A stretch of 64,000 nucleotides of DNA from Streptococcus sp. SK643 (GCF_000259505.1 NZ_AJMM01000019.1:124001-188000); one strand, 5' to 3'. Shown: positions 52,210 to 60,341, numbered from the stretch's first letter. Notes: generated by a model from the sequence alone, not told the origin. Made by a program: numbers and translations.

Positions 52210-52959
52210 ATGTTGAATAATTTGTCTATTGAATTGCTCAAGGCAAAACGAACCAAATCCTTCCTCATCAGCATACTAGTTATGGGAGTCGGATTTGCTT
52301 GGGCAATTGCAGCCGCTACACGCTACCTAAGTAATCCAGACATGCACCAGATTAGCCTAATTTTTTATATGATAAAAGAAGTAAATGGCTTGATTCTCCC
52401 TATTATGATTGCTCTCTTTGTATCGCGGATTGTCAAGAACGAGAAGGAGGGCAACACTTTCAAACTGCTTTTGGCAAATGGTGAAAATGTACGGCATATC
52501 TTTCTGAGTAAGCTTGCCCTGACCATGTTCATTTTGACCTTTCTCGCTTTTTTGGAGGGAGTAGTAGTCCAGTTGATTGCAATCATATCAGGTCTAGAAA
52601 TGCCTGTTAGCCTAATCATCTGGCAAATCGTCATTTTCTTGCTAGCTTCTTTTGTCTTAACCTGTCTGTTTTTGACTTTGCAGTTTTTAGTGAAGAAGCA
52701 GGCATTGATACTGGCATTAGGGGTTTTCGGAGGATTTCTTGGAGTTGGATTTGGTCATGCACCAGCTTTTCTACAGCTGATTTTCCCTTTTGGTGGTATA
52801 GGATATCTGTCTCTGGTGGATTACCAGCAAGTCGCCAGTCAAGTGAGTTATGTTTTGGCGACAAACCTAGGATTTAAACTATTTACATATTTGCCAATAG
52901 CCCTAATCTATCTCTTCTTATCTCTCTATTTGGTTGAAAAGAAAGGAGGCAAGCTATGA
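52210..52959 (+). CDS. Lantibiotic immunity permease (LanE, locus 1)
   Basis: A 249-residue, six-helix permease from the ATG at 52210, 8 bases after AAGGAG (a GTG at 52201 is also in frame). Opening MLNNLSIELLKAKRTKSFLIS is typical of MutE/EpiE-like ABC-2 permeases; RIVKNEKEGNTFKLLLANG near residue 80 is the cytoplasmic coupling segment. It overlaps lanG by 4 bases. Acts with LanF and LanG. Confidence 0.85.
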   Translation: MLNNLSIELLKAKRTKSFLISILVMGVGFAWAIAAATRYLSNPDMHQISLIFYMIKEVNGLILPIMIALFVSRIVKNEKEGNTFKLLLANGENVRHIFLSKLALTMFILTFLAFLEGVVVQLIAIISGLEMPVSLIIWQIVIFLLASFVLTCLFLTLQFLVKKQALILALGVFGGFLGVGFGHAPAFLQLIFPFGGIGYLSLVDYQQVASQVSYVLATNLGFKLFTYLPIALIYLFLSLYLVEKKGGKL

Positions 52960-53684
52960 TGTCTTATCTATCAGTAGAATGGCGGAAAACCAAAAAATTT
53001 TCCATGTTGATGATTGGTATTTGCTTCTTAGCTTTTTGTAGCCTGATTGGTCTTGGGATTTACTTTGGTGCAGCTTATTCTATGGTTGAAGAAAGTGAAA
53101 AAGTGCCTGTTTTATGGGGACAATTGACCTTCTATTATAGCCAGCTTTTCTTTCCAATTTTGGTCAGCCTTTATGTAGCCATGATGTTAGGAAAAGAGTT
53201 TGATAGAAAAAATATTGAATTTCTCAGAGCTAATAATGTGAGTCTTGGGAAATTATTGTTGGCAAAAGAAATAGTAATTATCTTGTTTATTGCTGTTTTA
53301 CAGTTGTTCTTGTTTGGTATTTTTTATGTCAGTGCTCACTTAGCTCATTTAGAAATTTCTAATTTGTTCACCTACCTCAAGTGGAATTTATTGGGGATTT
53401 TTGGAACAATTAGTATGATGGCAGTACAGTTTTTTGTGACAGCTAAAACTCGTGTATTCAGTAAATCTGTTGGAATTGGTGCTATTGGTACCTTCGTAGG
53501 ATTTATGATGATTTTTGTATCAGATAAATTATCTTTAATCTATCCCTACTCCCAAGCTATGGTGGCAATGCGGTCACGGAATTTGATAGACTTTAATTTA
53601 GTGGAAATAGTGCTGTTTATCATTGTAAATATTCTTCTGTGGGGGATTTTTCATACATTGAGTAATAAAGAATTGCATAAGTAA
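52956..53684 (+). CDS. Lantibiotic immunity permease (LanG, locus 1)
   Basis: A 242-residue, six-helix permease with opening MMSYLSVEWRKTKKFSMLMI and coupling segment GKEFDRKNIEFLRANNVS near residue 85, paralogous to LanE. It ends locus 1; a UUCG-loop terminator follows five bases after the stop. All three FEG genes are intact. Confidence 0.85.
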   Translation: MMSYLSVEWRKTKKFSMLMIGICFLAFCSLIGLGIYFGAAYSMVEESEKVPVLWGQLTFYYSQLFFPILVSLYVAMMLGKEFDRKNIEFLRANNVSLGKLLLAKEIVIILFIAVLQLFLFGIFYVSAHLAHLEISNLFTYLKWNLLGIFGTISMMAVQFFVTAKTRVFSKSVGIGAIGTFVGFMMIFVSDKLSLIYPYSQAMVAMRSRNLIDFNLVEIVLFIIVNILLWGIFHTLSNKELHK

Positions 53685-53688
53685 TGCG

Positions 53689-53710
53689 AAGACTCTTCGG
53701 AGTCTTTTTA
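53689..53710 (+). terminator. Terminator of locus 1
   Basis: AAGACTC-TTCG-GAGTCTTTTTA, a stem with a stable TTCG (UUCG-type) loop. Confidence 0.8.
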
Positions 53711-53740
53711 TTGTGATAAAAGCTCCAAGCTTTATCTGAT

Positions 53741-54043
53741 ATGCTTGACCTAGTTTTTATAGAAAGAAGGTCTAATTATCAATTAGAAGAGGCTTTGGTA
53801 CAGGAATTTCAAACCCCTGAAGAATACCAAGCCTACAAGGAGTTAAAGGAACATTATGAGGAAGTGACTGGGGATTACAGCTTTTCCAAACGAGAACTCA
53901 CTAGTCAATTGGAAATCGCTCTTCAGAATCATCTAGGTGTGGACTTTGAAGAAAATGAAAAAGAGGAGTATTTGGACTTAGTTCAAAAATTAGAAGAGTT
54001 TGATTATTCTCTTACCACCCATTATCGTCAATTGATTGACTAG
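53741..54043 (+). CDS. Conserved acidic streptococcal protein, possibly BlpT-like
   Basis: A 100-residue soluble protein rich in Glu and Tyr (QTPEEYQAYKELKEHYEEVTG), predicted helical, with no membrane segment. It resembles, from memory, the small BlpT protein at the edge of the pneumococcal bacteriocin (blp) region, but I cannot confirm this. The RBS is poor. It sits between the locus 1 terminator and the degraded membrane-protein gene. Confidence 0.5.
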   Translation: MLDLVFIERRSNYQLEEALVQEFQTPEEYQAYKELKEHYEEVTGDYSFSKRELTSQLEIALQNHLGVDFEENEKEEYLDLVQKLEEFDYSLTTHYRQLID

Positions 54044-54056
54044 AAAGGAGAAAGTC

Positions 54057-54293
54057 ATGAATGATTTACTCATTATCCCAGTAATTTTTTTAGCAGTAGG
54101 AGGAATTCTCATTTTTTATGGAGACTCTTTCTTACTGCCAGTGGACTTTTCCTTATTGGTTTAATCAGTTTTCTTATTTTCGTAGAGGTCTATGGAATTT
54201 ATCTTCTCTTTACACGGAAGATTTAGCACAGAATGGTTATTTAGTTTTACTTGCTTTAGCATGCTGTACAGGATATAAGTGGAAGAGGGGATA
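54057..54293 (+). pseudogene. Degraded second copy of the small membrane protein
   Basis: Starts MNDLLIIPVIFLAVGG, parallel to MTDFLILPLILIAVGM of the 48429 gene, then is frameshifted near 54120. A 16-base deletion follows: the intact copy has TTTACAGAGACTGAACTTTA then CACGG, this one TTTACACGG, i.e. loss between two TTTACA repeats. Further loss occurs before GYKWK at the end. Clearly a paralogue in decay. Confidence 0.8.
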
Positions 54294-54407
54294 GAAAATA
54301 ATCTGAATAAGTTCAAAACGTATTCCGTTTTTTAGGACATGAAAAATTTTAGAAATTGATTCTTTCTTAAATTTGAATTTCACTAGTAGTGTAAAGATGA
54401 TTTTTTC

Positions 54408-54440
54408 TCTGAATAAAATCTGAATTTTCTCTGATATAAT
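54408..54440 (+). promoter_or_regulatory. NisR-box-like triple TCTGA repeat with -10
   Basis: TCTGA at 54408, 54419 and 54430, an exact 11-base period, followed immediately by TATAAT (54435-54440). The nisA promoter of nisin producers has TCTGA-N6-TCTGA just before its -10, so this is a good candidate target of the locus 2 regulator. It now drives only the LanP scrap and possibly the RK genes. Confidence 0.65.
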
Positions 54441-54452
54441 CTCAAATATCAG

Positions 54453-54623
54453 GGTTCAATAATTGTTGCTTCAGTAGGTGATGAGGGTCTAGATTAAAAT
54501 AATCAAGAATCATTGAAACATTACCTTGGAGAACTTAAGGGGAAGGATTATTCACATATAGATGGGAAAGTTATGGATATTCCTGCTGGATAAGAAATGA
54601 CATTGACGGTACTCAAATTATAC
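54453..54623 (+). pseudogene. LanP subtilisin-like leader protease, fragment
   Basis: One frame reads GSIIVASVGDEGLD-stop, then NNQESLKHYLGELKGKDYSH and IDGKVMDIPAG-stop-EMTLTV. This matches the region of NisP-type subtilases around the oxyanion residue (VAxVGNEG), here with D in place of N, and the segment that follows up to the ITVAS strand. Two nonsense codons and the absence of both termini mark it as a relic. The rest of the 500-base gap (54294-54407 and 54624-54793) shows no further gene. Confidence 0.65.
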
Positions 54624-54793
54624 TATTAAATATTACGAATTTTGTTCAAGATAGTGTAAAATAGATTTGTACTAGTTTCTAAAAATTTAATTTAAAGAAT
54701 AAAGAACAATTACAAATTGATGCATTGAGACTATTCTTTGTCAAGAATACGGAGCTTTGCAGATAGTTCTCTAAAATATTTTGAGGTGATAGA

Positions 54794-55477
54794 ATGTATA
54801 AGATATTAGTTGTAGATGACGATTTTGAAATTTTGAAACTGATGCGAACTATTTTGGAGATGAAAAACTATCAGGTAACGACGTATCAAGAAGTCACCGT
54901 ACCAATCAATATTAATAATTTCAAAGGATTTGATTTGATTTTATTAGATGTAATGATGCCTAATATAGATGGTATGCAAATTTGTAAGCAGATTAGAAAT
55001 AAAGTAAGCTCCCCTATTATTTTTGTCAGTGCAAAAGACACCGAAGATGATATAGTATCAGGATTGAATTTAGGAGGAGATGACTATATTACAAAACCTT
55101 TCAGCATCAATCAATTAATTGCCAAAGTTGCTGCAAATCTCAAACGAGAAGAACGATACAAACAAGGTGAATTAAGTAATCAAATTGTTCGAGAATTATC
55201 TCCAATAACGATTTATTTACAAGAAAAAATTGTTTGTATTAATGGAGATAGTCTTGCTTTTACAAGTAGGGAATATGATATCATAGAGCTATTATCTAGC
55301 AATCCAAGAAAAATTTTTACTGTACAAGATATATATGAAAATGTTTATGATGATGCTGCTGAAACTCTCTTTCGTTCAATATCTGAGTATATCTATCAAA
55401 TAAGATTAAAATTCTCGTCCTATGGAATTAATCCTATAAAAACAGTTAGAGGTATGGGATACAAGTGGCATGATTAA
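54794..55477 (+). CDS. Response regulator of lantibiotic locus 2 (NisR/NsuR-like)
   Basis: A 227-residue OmpR-type regulator: MYKILVVDDDFEILKLM, phospho-aspartate in DLILLDVMMPNIDGM near residue 53, lysine in DDYITKPFSINQ near residue 102, winged helix ending KTVRGMGYKWHD. Compared with the locus 1 regulator it is clearly a different subfamily. It overlaps the kinase gene by 8 bases. RBS GAGG. TCTGA repeats at 54408 and before lanF at 56920 are its probable sites. Confidence 0.87.
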   Translation: MYKILVVDDDFEILKLMRTILEMKNYQVTTYQEVTVPININNFKGFDLILLDVMMPNIDGMQICKQIRNKVSSPIIFVSAKDTEDDIVSGLNLGGDDYITKPFSINQLIAKVAANLKREERYKQGELSNQIVRELSPITIYLQEKIVCINGDSLAFTSREYDIIELLSSNPRKIFTVQDIYENVYDDAAETLFRSISEYIYQIRLKFSSYGINPIKTVRGMGYKWHD

Positions 55478-56813
55478 GAAGAATAGTACAATTAGAGGAC
55501 GTATAATAAGGACTGTTTTAGAACTAGTAACAGGTACGTTACTGAGTATACTTTTATTTTTTATATTTACTTATTTACTTGTTTTTACAGGACAATTAAA
55601 TGCATACGGCTCTAAAATTGAAATTTCAGTGAGTGATACCAGCAATTTAAGTGATGTAGTTCAAGCAATGAATAACTCTATATTTGACTATGTTGTATTT
55701 AATCGCAAGACAGGTACAATTGAAGAGGGCAATTATCAAAAAAAGGATTTGCCTGCCTATCAAGAAGTTTTTGCTAAAAATGAATCTGCAAGTAATAGTG
55801 CAGTGTATTATGGGTATTATGCTAATCCAGAGATTGTACTTACTGTCAGGCAACCCATGATACCTGAGTTTGTTAATCCGAATTTGCGTCACATTTCATT
55901 TAATCTATTTTCTTATTTATTTTTCTTCGTTTTCGAAACAATTTTACTCATTTGGTCACTGACAAGATTAATAAAAGAATTTTCAAATAATTTTCTCCTC
56001 ATACAAAAAAAAGCTTTAAACATGGGGCAGTTAACATTTAAAGAAAAAAACATTCCCGCTCAAATACAAGAGTTCGATGAAATTCTTTCTGTATTATATC
56101 AAAAGGACAACGAGTTAACTAATTTACTCAAATCAGAGAGAAGGGAGAAGGAAGATTTATCTTTTCAAGTTGGTGCATTAGCTCATGATGTAAAAACTCC
56201 TTTAACAGTACTAAAGGGAAATTTAGAGTTGCTTGAATTAACTAACCTGACTGATCAACAGAAGGAATATACTCAGTCAATGAATAACAGTATAGTGATT
56301 TTTGAAAGATACTTTAGTTCAATGATTGATTATTCAAGATTACTAATTGAAGATAAAGATTATGGGGAACAGATATATTTACCTGATTTTTTAAGTGATC
56401 TGTCAGTAGAGGTGAAATCTGTAATGAATAATGCAAAGGTTGATTTCAAAATTATTAATACTACAACATTAATGTTTTTTAAGGGAAATCGTTTTAATTT
56501 AAATAGGGCATTAATTAATATTTTAGCAAATGCAGCAAGATATAGTTCTGGTGAAAAAAAAGTTACGCTTACTATCATTGAGGAAACAGAGTATATTAAT
56601 TTTGGAGTTTGGAATAATGGTCTCCCTTTTACTGAACAGTCCTTATTAAATGCAGATAAGTTATTTTATACTGAGAATAAAGGTCGGAATAATAAGCACT
56701 ATGGTTTAGGGTTAGCATTTGCTAAACAAGTTGCAACTAGACATTTTGGAGAATTGTTTTTATCAAATCCAGATAGAGGTGGTGCTCAAGTGACGTTGCT
56801 TATTAAAAAATAA
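55470..56813 (+). CDS. Sensor histidine kinase of lantibiotic locus 2 (NisK/NsuK-like)
   Basis: A 447-residue kinase with two membrane helices (residues 13-38 and 145-165) around an extracellular domain of about 105 residues, the size seen in NisK. The H-box is LAHDVKTPLTVLKGNLELL near residue 230; N-box ALINILANAARYSSG and G2 HYGLGLAFAKQ are present. It would sense a nisin-like peptide. It is intact, and a weak hairpin (AAATAGA/TCTATTT at 56861-56896) separates it from lanF. Confidence 0.86.
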   Translation: MIKKNSTIRGRIIRTVLELVTGTLLSILLFFIFTYLLVFTGQLNAYGSKIEISVSDTSNLSDVVQAMNNSIFDYVVFNRKTGTIEEGNYQKKDLPAYQEVFAKNESASNSAVYYGYYANPEIVLTVRQPMIPEFVNPNLRHISFNLFSYLFFFVFETILLIWSLTRLIKEFSNNFLLIQKKALNMGQLTFKEKNIPAQIQEFDEILSVLYQKDNELTNLLKSERREKEDLSFQVGALAHDVKTPLTVLKGNLELLELTNLTDQQKEYTQSMNNSIVIFERYFSSMIDYSRLLIEDKDYGEQIYLPDFLSDLSVEVKSVMNNAKVDFKIINTTTLMFFKGNRFNLNRALINILANAARYSSGEKKVTLTIIEETEYINFGVWNNGLPFTEQSLLNADKLFYTENKGRNNKHYGLGLAFAKQVATRHFGELFLSNPDRGGAQVTLLIKK

Positions 56814-56919
56814 TTCTATAGGGATATATTAGATAGATTCCATATAATAGCTATGTATAAAAATAGATGGTTTTCTAAATTGAGGACTGTCTATTTTTTT
56901 ATTTTTTAAAATTGGAAAA

Positions 56920-56957
56920 TCTGAACAAATTTTGAAAAATAAAGTGTAACATACAAG
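56920..56957 (+). promoter_or_regulatory. NisR-box-like repeat upstream of lanF (locus 2)
   Basis: TCTGA (56920-56924) and TTTGA (56931-56935), 11 bases apart, the same spacing as the triple repeat at 54408, followed 16 bases later by TACAAG as a possible -10. Nisin clusters likewise have a second regulated promoter before nisF. Confidence 0.5.
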
Positions 56958-56982
56958 TATAAAACAAGGAGGAATTAGAGTT

Positions 56983-57669
56983 ATGAATATACAAGTTCAA
57001 AAACTTAGAAAATCATATAAGGATAGAGAAGTGCTGAAAAATATTTCTTTTGAAATAAAAGAGGGAAGTATTTGTGGATTATTAGGTATCAATGGTGCAG
57101 GAAAATCAACAATTATGAAGATTATTTTTGGTCTTGAAAATGCTGATAGTGGTACGGTTATTTTTAATGGGGGAAAAAATGCGGGCATATATGAGATTGG
57201 AGCGCTTATTGAAACTCCTGCTATCTATATGAACTTATCTGCTTATGATAACTTAAAAACAAGAGCATTATTATATGACATTTCTGACGAACGAATTAAT
57301 GAAGTATTAAACTTGATTGGGCTATCTAATACGGGAAAGAAGAAAGCAGGGAGCTTTTCTTTAGGTATGAAACAACGTTTGGGATTAGGTATGGCAATAA
57401 TTACTAGTCCAGATTTGCTCATTTTAGATGAACCTACCAATGGATTGGATCCAGATGGTATAAAGGAATTATTGAATTTAATGATTTCTTTAAAGAAATC
57501 AGGAATGACAATTCTTTTATCTAGCCATCAACTGTATGAAGTTAGTAAAGTGGCAGATAAAGTTGTTATTTTACATGATGGTCACATTTTTTACGACGGT
57601 TCGAATGTTCAAAGTGATGATTTAGAATCTTTATTTTTTAGAATTGTTCATGGAGGTGATGCAATATGA
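56983..57669 (+). CDS. Lantibiotic immunity ABC ATPase (LanF, locus 2)
   Basis: A 228-residue ATPase with Walker A GINGAGKSTI near residue 36, the LanF-type E-loop (ALIETPAIYMNLSAYDNL, E instead of Q), signature GSFSLGMKQRLGLG near residue 125 and Walker B LLILDEPTNGLDPDG. It is close to NisF/NsuF in size and motif style and clearly distinct from the locus 1 LanF, which is 75 residues longer. RBS AAGGAGG. Overlaps lanE by 4 bases. Confidence 0.9.
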   Translation: MNIQVQKLRKSYKDREVLKNISFEIKEGSICGLLGINGAGKSTIMKIIFGLENADSGTVIFNGGKNAGIYEIGALIETPAIYMNLSAYDNLKTRALLYDISDERINEVLNLIGLSNTGKKKAGSFSLGMKQRLGLGMAIITSPDLLILDEPTNGLDPDGIKELLNLMISLKKSGMTILLSSHQLYEVSKVADKVVILHDGHIFYDGSNVQSDDLESLFFRIVHGGDAI

Positions 57670-58406
57670 TAAAAATATTTAAATCAGAATGGTTAAAACA
57701 GCGAAAAAATACATCCAAAAAATTCTTGATAATAGCTCCGGGATTGTCGATTTTAATAGCTATATTACTTGTTGGACCGAGTATTATAGAAAGTTTTTCA
57801 ATATATTGGTGGGAAGCCGTCTTTTTGTATACACTTATTGGATTGTTATTTTTATATGATTATAAAGCAGAAGAAGCTGCAGGAAACTTCCAGAATATAT
57901 ACTTTCGAAATGATAGCATAAAAATATATATCGTAAAGATACTTTTAAAATTAAAAGATTTACTCATTTCTAACGTATGGTTTTTAGCTATATTATTATT
58001 TACAAGTAATTTTTTGTATGCCGACTTAATATCATTGAATATAATTGGTGACTTAATTTGTTTAGTAATTATTTCGATAACATCCATATGGGTATTGCCA
58101 CTCTTGTATCTATTTTCGAAATGGATCAACCCCTATATCCTAGTATCTATTAACTCCTTGATTTGTTTTTTGGTTGCACCTTTTATCTCTCAAAGTAGCT
58201 TTTGGTTCTTCTTTCCTTTTACATATCATTATAAAATTGCTTATAGTCTTATGTATATAAAACCGTCAGGAGATTTAGATTTAACAAATCATGTAACAGA
58301 CGTTAAAATGGTAGTATTTGCCGTATTTCTATCATTGATTCTATTTATTGTTTCTTTGTTAATGTTAAATTGGAGGTTAAGTAATGATCCAATTGCTAAA
58401 AAGTGA
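57666..58406 (+). CDS. Lantibiotic immunity permease (LanE, locus 2; MutE/EpiE family)
   Basis: A 246-residue, six-helix permease. MIKIFKSEWLKQRKNTSKKF and DYKAEEAAGNFQNIYFRND near residue 65 match the MutE/EpiE/NisE family. The gene is very AT-rich. Its last 23 bases overlap lanG. Confidence 0.87.
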   Translation: MIKIFKSEWLKQRKNTSKKFLIIAPGLSILIAILLVGPSIIESFSIYWWEAVFLYTLIGLLFLYDYKAEEAAGNFQNIYFRNDSIKIYIVKILLKLKDLLISNVWFLAILLFTSNFLYADLISLNIIGDLICLVIISITSIWVLPLLYLFSKWINPYILVSINSLICFLVAPFISQSSFWFFFPFTYHYKIAYSLMYIKPSGDLDLTNHVTDVKMVVFAVFLSLILFIVSLLMLNWRLSNDPIAKK

Positions 58407-59046
58407 AATGATTAAATTTAAAGGTTCGTATCAACTATACATTATTTTGATTTTGTCTACTATACAACTATTGACAATTCCAATTTACATATTATCTGTA
58501 AATAACACAATTGTATTGGAAAATATTATCTTTTTACCCATGTTAGGCTATTGTATGATAACTACGATAATCACTTTATTAGTATCTGAACAAGAAATCA
58601 ATGCTAATCATTATCAGAATATTAGGAGTGGGAGAAATATATCCAGTATATGGGGAGCGAAACTTTTTGTGTTAGATTTACTATTATCTTTACTCACTAT
58701 TCCTTTATGGGTAGTTGTAGGTATAGAGTTAGAACACTTTTCATATTATTTTTACGTAGGAATAGTTAGTTGGTTATTACTAATATTGCTGAATCATTTC
58801 CACATGCTATTGACATTGTTTATTGCGAAAGGAGGCAATTTACTTATAGCTGTTGTAGAAAGTTTATTTCTATTATTTGCAACAAATAAAGTTTTTCTCA
58901 ATATTTTTTGGATTCCAGTAATTTTGCCAGTTAATATAATTTTAGAAAACAATTTCAGAAGCACAACCAATTTATTAGTTTTAACTTTTTATGTTGTATT
59001 ATTGTTTGTTGCTAATTTAGTAGTTGTAAGCAGAAAAGGTGTTTAA
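58384..59046 (+). CDS. Lantibiotic immunity permease (LanG, locus 2; MutG family)
   Basis: A 220-residue, six-helix permease starting MIQLLKSEMIKFKGSYQLYI, with coupling segment EINANHYQNIRSGRNISSIWG near residue 72, as in NisG/MutG. It is complete to its stop at 59046. Directly after it, in nisin U-type order, the A-B-T-C genes should follow; only the end of lanC remains. Confidence 0.86.
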   Translation: MIQLLKSEMIKFKGSYQLYIILILSTIQLLTIPIYILSVNNTIVLENIIFLPMLGYCMITTIITLLVSEQEINANHYQNIRSGRNISSIWGAKLFVLDLLLSLLTIPLWVVVGIELEHFSYYFYVGIVSWLLLILLNHFHMLLTLFIAKGGNLLIAVVESLFLLFATNKVFLNIFWIPVILPVNIILENNFRSTTNLLVLTFYVVLLFVANLVVVSRKGV

Positions 59047-59048
59047 TT

Positions 59049-59198
59049 ATATATTCTGATGGAAATGAAGGAAGTGTTAAATTTTTGAATGGAAGTTTGG
59101 GAATTGTTTTGACTTTACTTCATATCCAAAATAAGTCTTTAAAGACGTATTGGAGAGAGGCGTTATTGATTTTTGATAATTTAACTATAGAAAATTAG
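59049..59198 (+). pseudogene. LanC cyclase, C-terminal remnant
   Basis: An open frame without a start reads DGNEGSVKFLNGSLGIVLTL, then LHIQNKSLKTYWREALLIFDN and stops at 59196. LNGSLGIVLTL corresponds to the last GxxG helix of LanC cyclases (xLxGxxGxxLxL), and W-R-x-A-L-L-I matches the conserved W-x-R-x-L-L-I near their C-terminus. Catalytic zinc residues lie in the deleted part. The frame is entered one base after the lanG stop, marking the deletion junction. Confidence 0.7.
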
Positions 59199-59208
59199 GA
59201 GGAGAACT

Positions 59209-59871
59209 ATGAAATTCAAAAAGATCTATCTTTCCGTCATTTTTTTCTTAAGTTTACTTGGATTGACTGGATGCACATATGAGAAGTATGATGTTAAATT
59301 TCTCGACTCAAGTTATAATCGATTTGATTATAAAGGAGAGCATTATGGTGTAACTAATCAATTAATTTCATATGAAAATATTGAAAGTAAAGTAGGCAAT
59401 CATGATGATACTTATGAAATATCTTACGATGATTCCAATAATGAAATAAAGAATGATATGTTGGAGATTGGTGACTTATATCAGACCCAGAATAGAGAAT
59501 TTGCCATAAAAATTGATAGTACTTTCTATAAATGTAGACTACTTGATAATATTTCTAAAGAAGAACTCCTAAAAGTTTCTGACTTATTTAATGTTCGCTT
59601 AGTAGGAGGATTTGCTATCAATGAGCAAGAAGCCAGAGAGTTGAAGGTAGGGGAACAATCATTTACAATTACTGAAGAAATTATTCCAAAAGAAGAGCTT
59701 AGTGCTACAGTTGCTAACTTAGATAATCAAGTAAAGTCAGTCACTAGATTATCAGGGGAGCACGAAAGTTGGAAATATGGAGAAATATGTTCTTTAGAAA
59801 ATCAGTCTATCCACGAGAAAGTAGCAGTTAAATTGAATGGAGAATATCATTTGGCTTTCTTAAGAAGTTGA
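59209..59871 (+). CDS. NisI-like lantibiotic immunity lipoprotein
   Basis: A 220-residue lipoprotein: MKFKKIYLSVIFFLSLLGL then TGC, a signal with lipobox L-T-G-C. The mature start YDVKFLDSSYNRFDYKGEHY parallels NisI (VRFDEGSYTNFIYDNKSY-type), and the C-terminal WKYGEICSLENQSIHEKVAV parallels WDYGEIHSIRGKSLTEAFAV-type NisI sequence. NisI binds nisin outside the membrane and cooperates with FEG. The RBS is AGGAGGAG. Length is slightly below NisI (245). No lesion is visible, so locus 2 retains both immunity systems. Confidence 0.82.
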   Translation: MKFKKIYLSVIFFLSLLGLTGCTYEKYDVKFLDSSYNRFDYKGEHYGVTNQLISYENIESKVGNHDDTYEISYDDSNNEIKNDMLEIGDLYQTQNREFAIKIDSTFYKCRLLDNISKEELLKVSDLFNVRLVGGFAINEQEARELKVGEQSFTITEEIIPKEELSATVANLDNQVKSVTRLSGEHESWKYGEICSLENQSIHEKVAVKLNGEYHLAFLRS

Positions 59872-59917
59872 ACTGGGCAAAAAATCTTTAAAAGAAAAAA
59901 GCGCATAGTGTCAGGCA

Positions 59918-60304
59918 TTGGAAAAACTAGTGGAAAATAATACACGTATTCAACCTTATATGACTGAATCAACCTATTCTCAAGAATTGTCAAGTCAAAA
60001 TGATGCCATGAACCAAGTTTATAAGGACTATATTTTGGATTATCATTTCGAAAAAGCGGATATCTTTGTTAATCAGACTACGAATCAAGCTATTGCCATG
60101 ATCTCTTATGAGGTTAGAACAGGAAAAGAGACAGATATCACTACAAGTTATCAGCAAGATCTTAAAAGGTTGATTGCGGATAACAATAGTGATATTCAAA
60201 GTAGTCAAAAGAAAATTGAAGAGTTACATACTTTGATTGACACAAAGAATAAAGACAATAAGAAATTGCAGTCCATTTATGATGCGATTTCCGAATTACA
60301 CTAA
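59918..60304 (+). CDS. Unrecognised protein, probably 5'-truncated
   Basis: 128 residues from a TTG without RBS; the frame extends upstream to a TAG near 59903, so the gene has probably lost its start. The C-terminal half (TSYQQDLKRLIADNNSDIQS, KKIEELHTLID) is a coiled coil; the first half contains YHFEKADIFVNQTTNQAIAM. I do not recognise the family. It is followed by a good terminator. Confidence 0.45.
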   Translation: MEKLVENNTRIQPYMTESTYSQELSSQNDAMNQVYKDYILDYHFEKADIFVNQTTNQAIAMISYEVRTGKETDITTSYQQDLKRLIADNNSDIQSSQKKIEELHTLIDTKNKDNKKLQSIYDAISELH

Positions 60305-60330
60305 GCAGTCCTAATAGGCTGCTTTTTTTG
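60303..60330 (+). terminator. Terminator
   Basis: AAGCAGTCC-TAATA-GGCTGCTTTTTTTG, stem with one mismatch. Confidence 0.75.
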
Positions 60331-60341
60331 AGAGGTTATAG

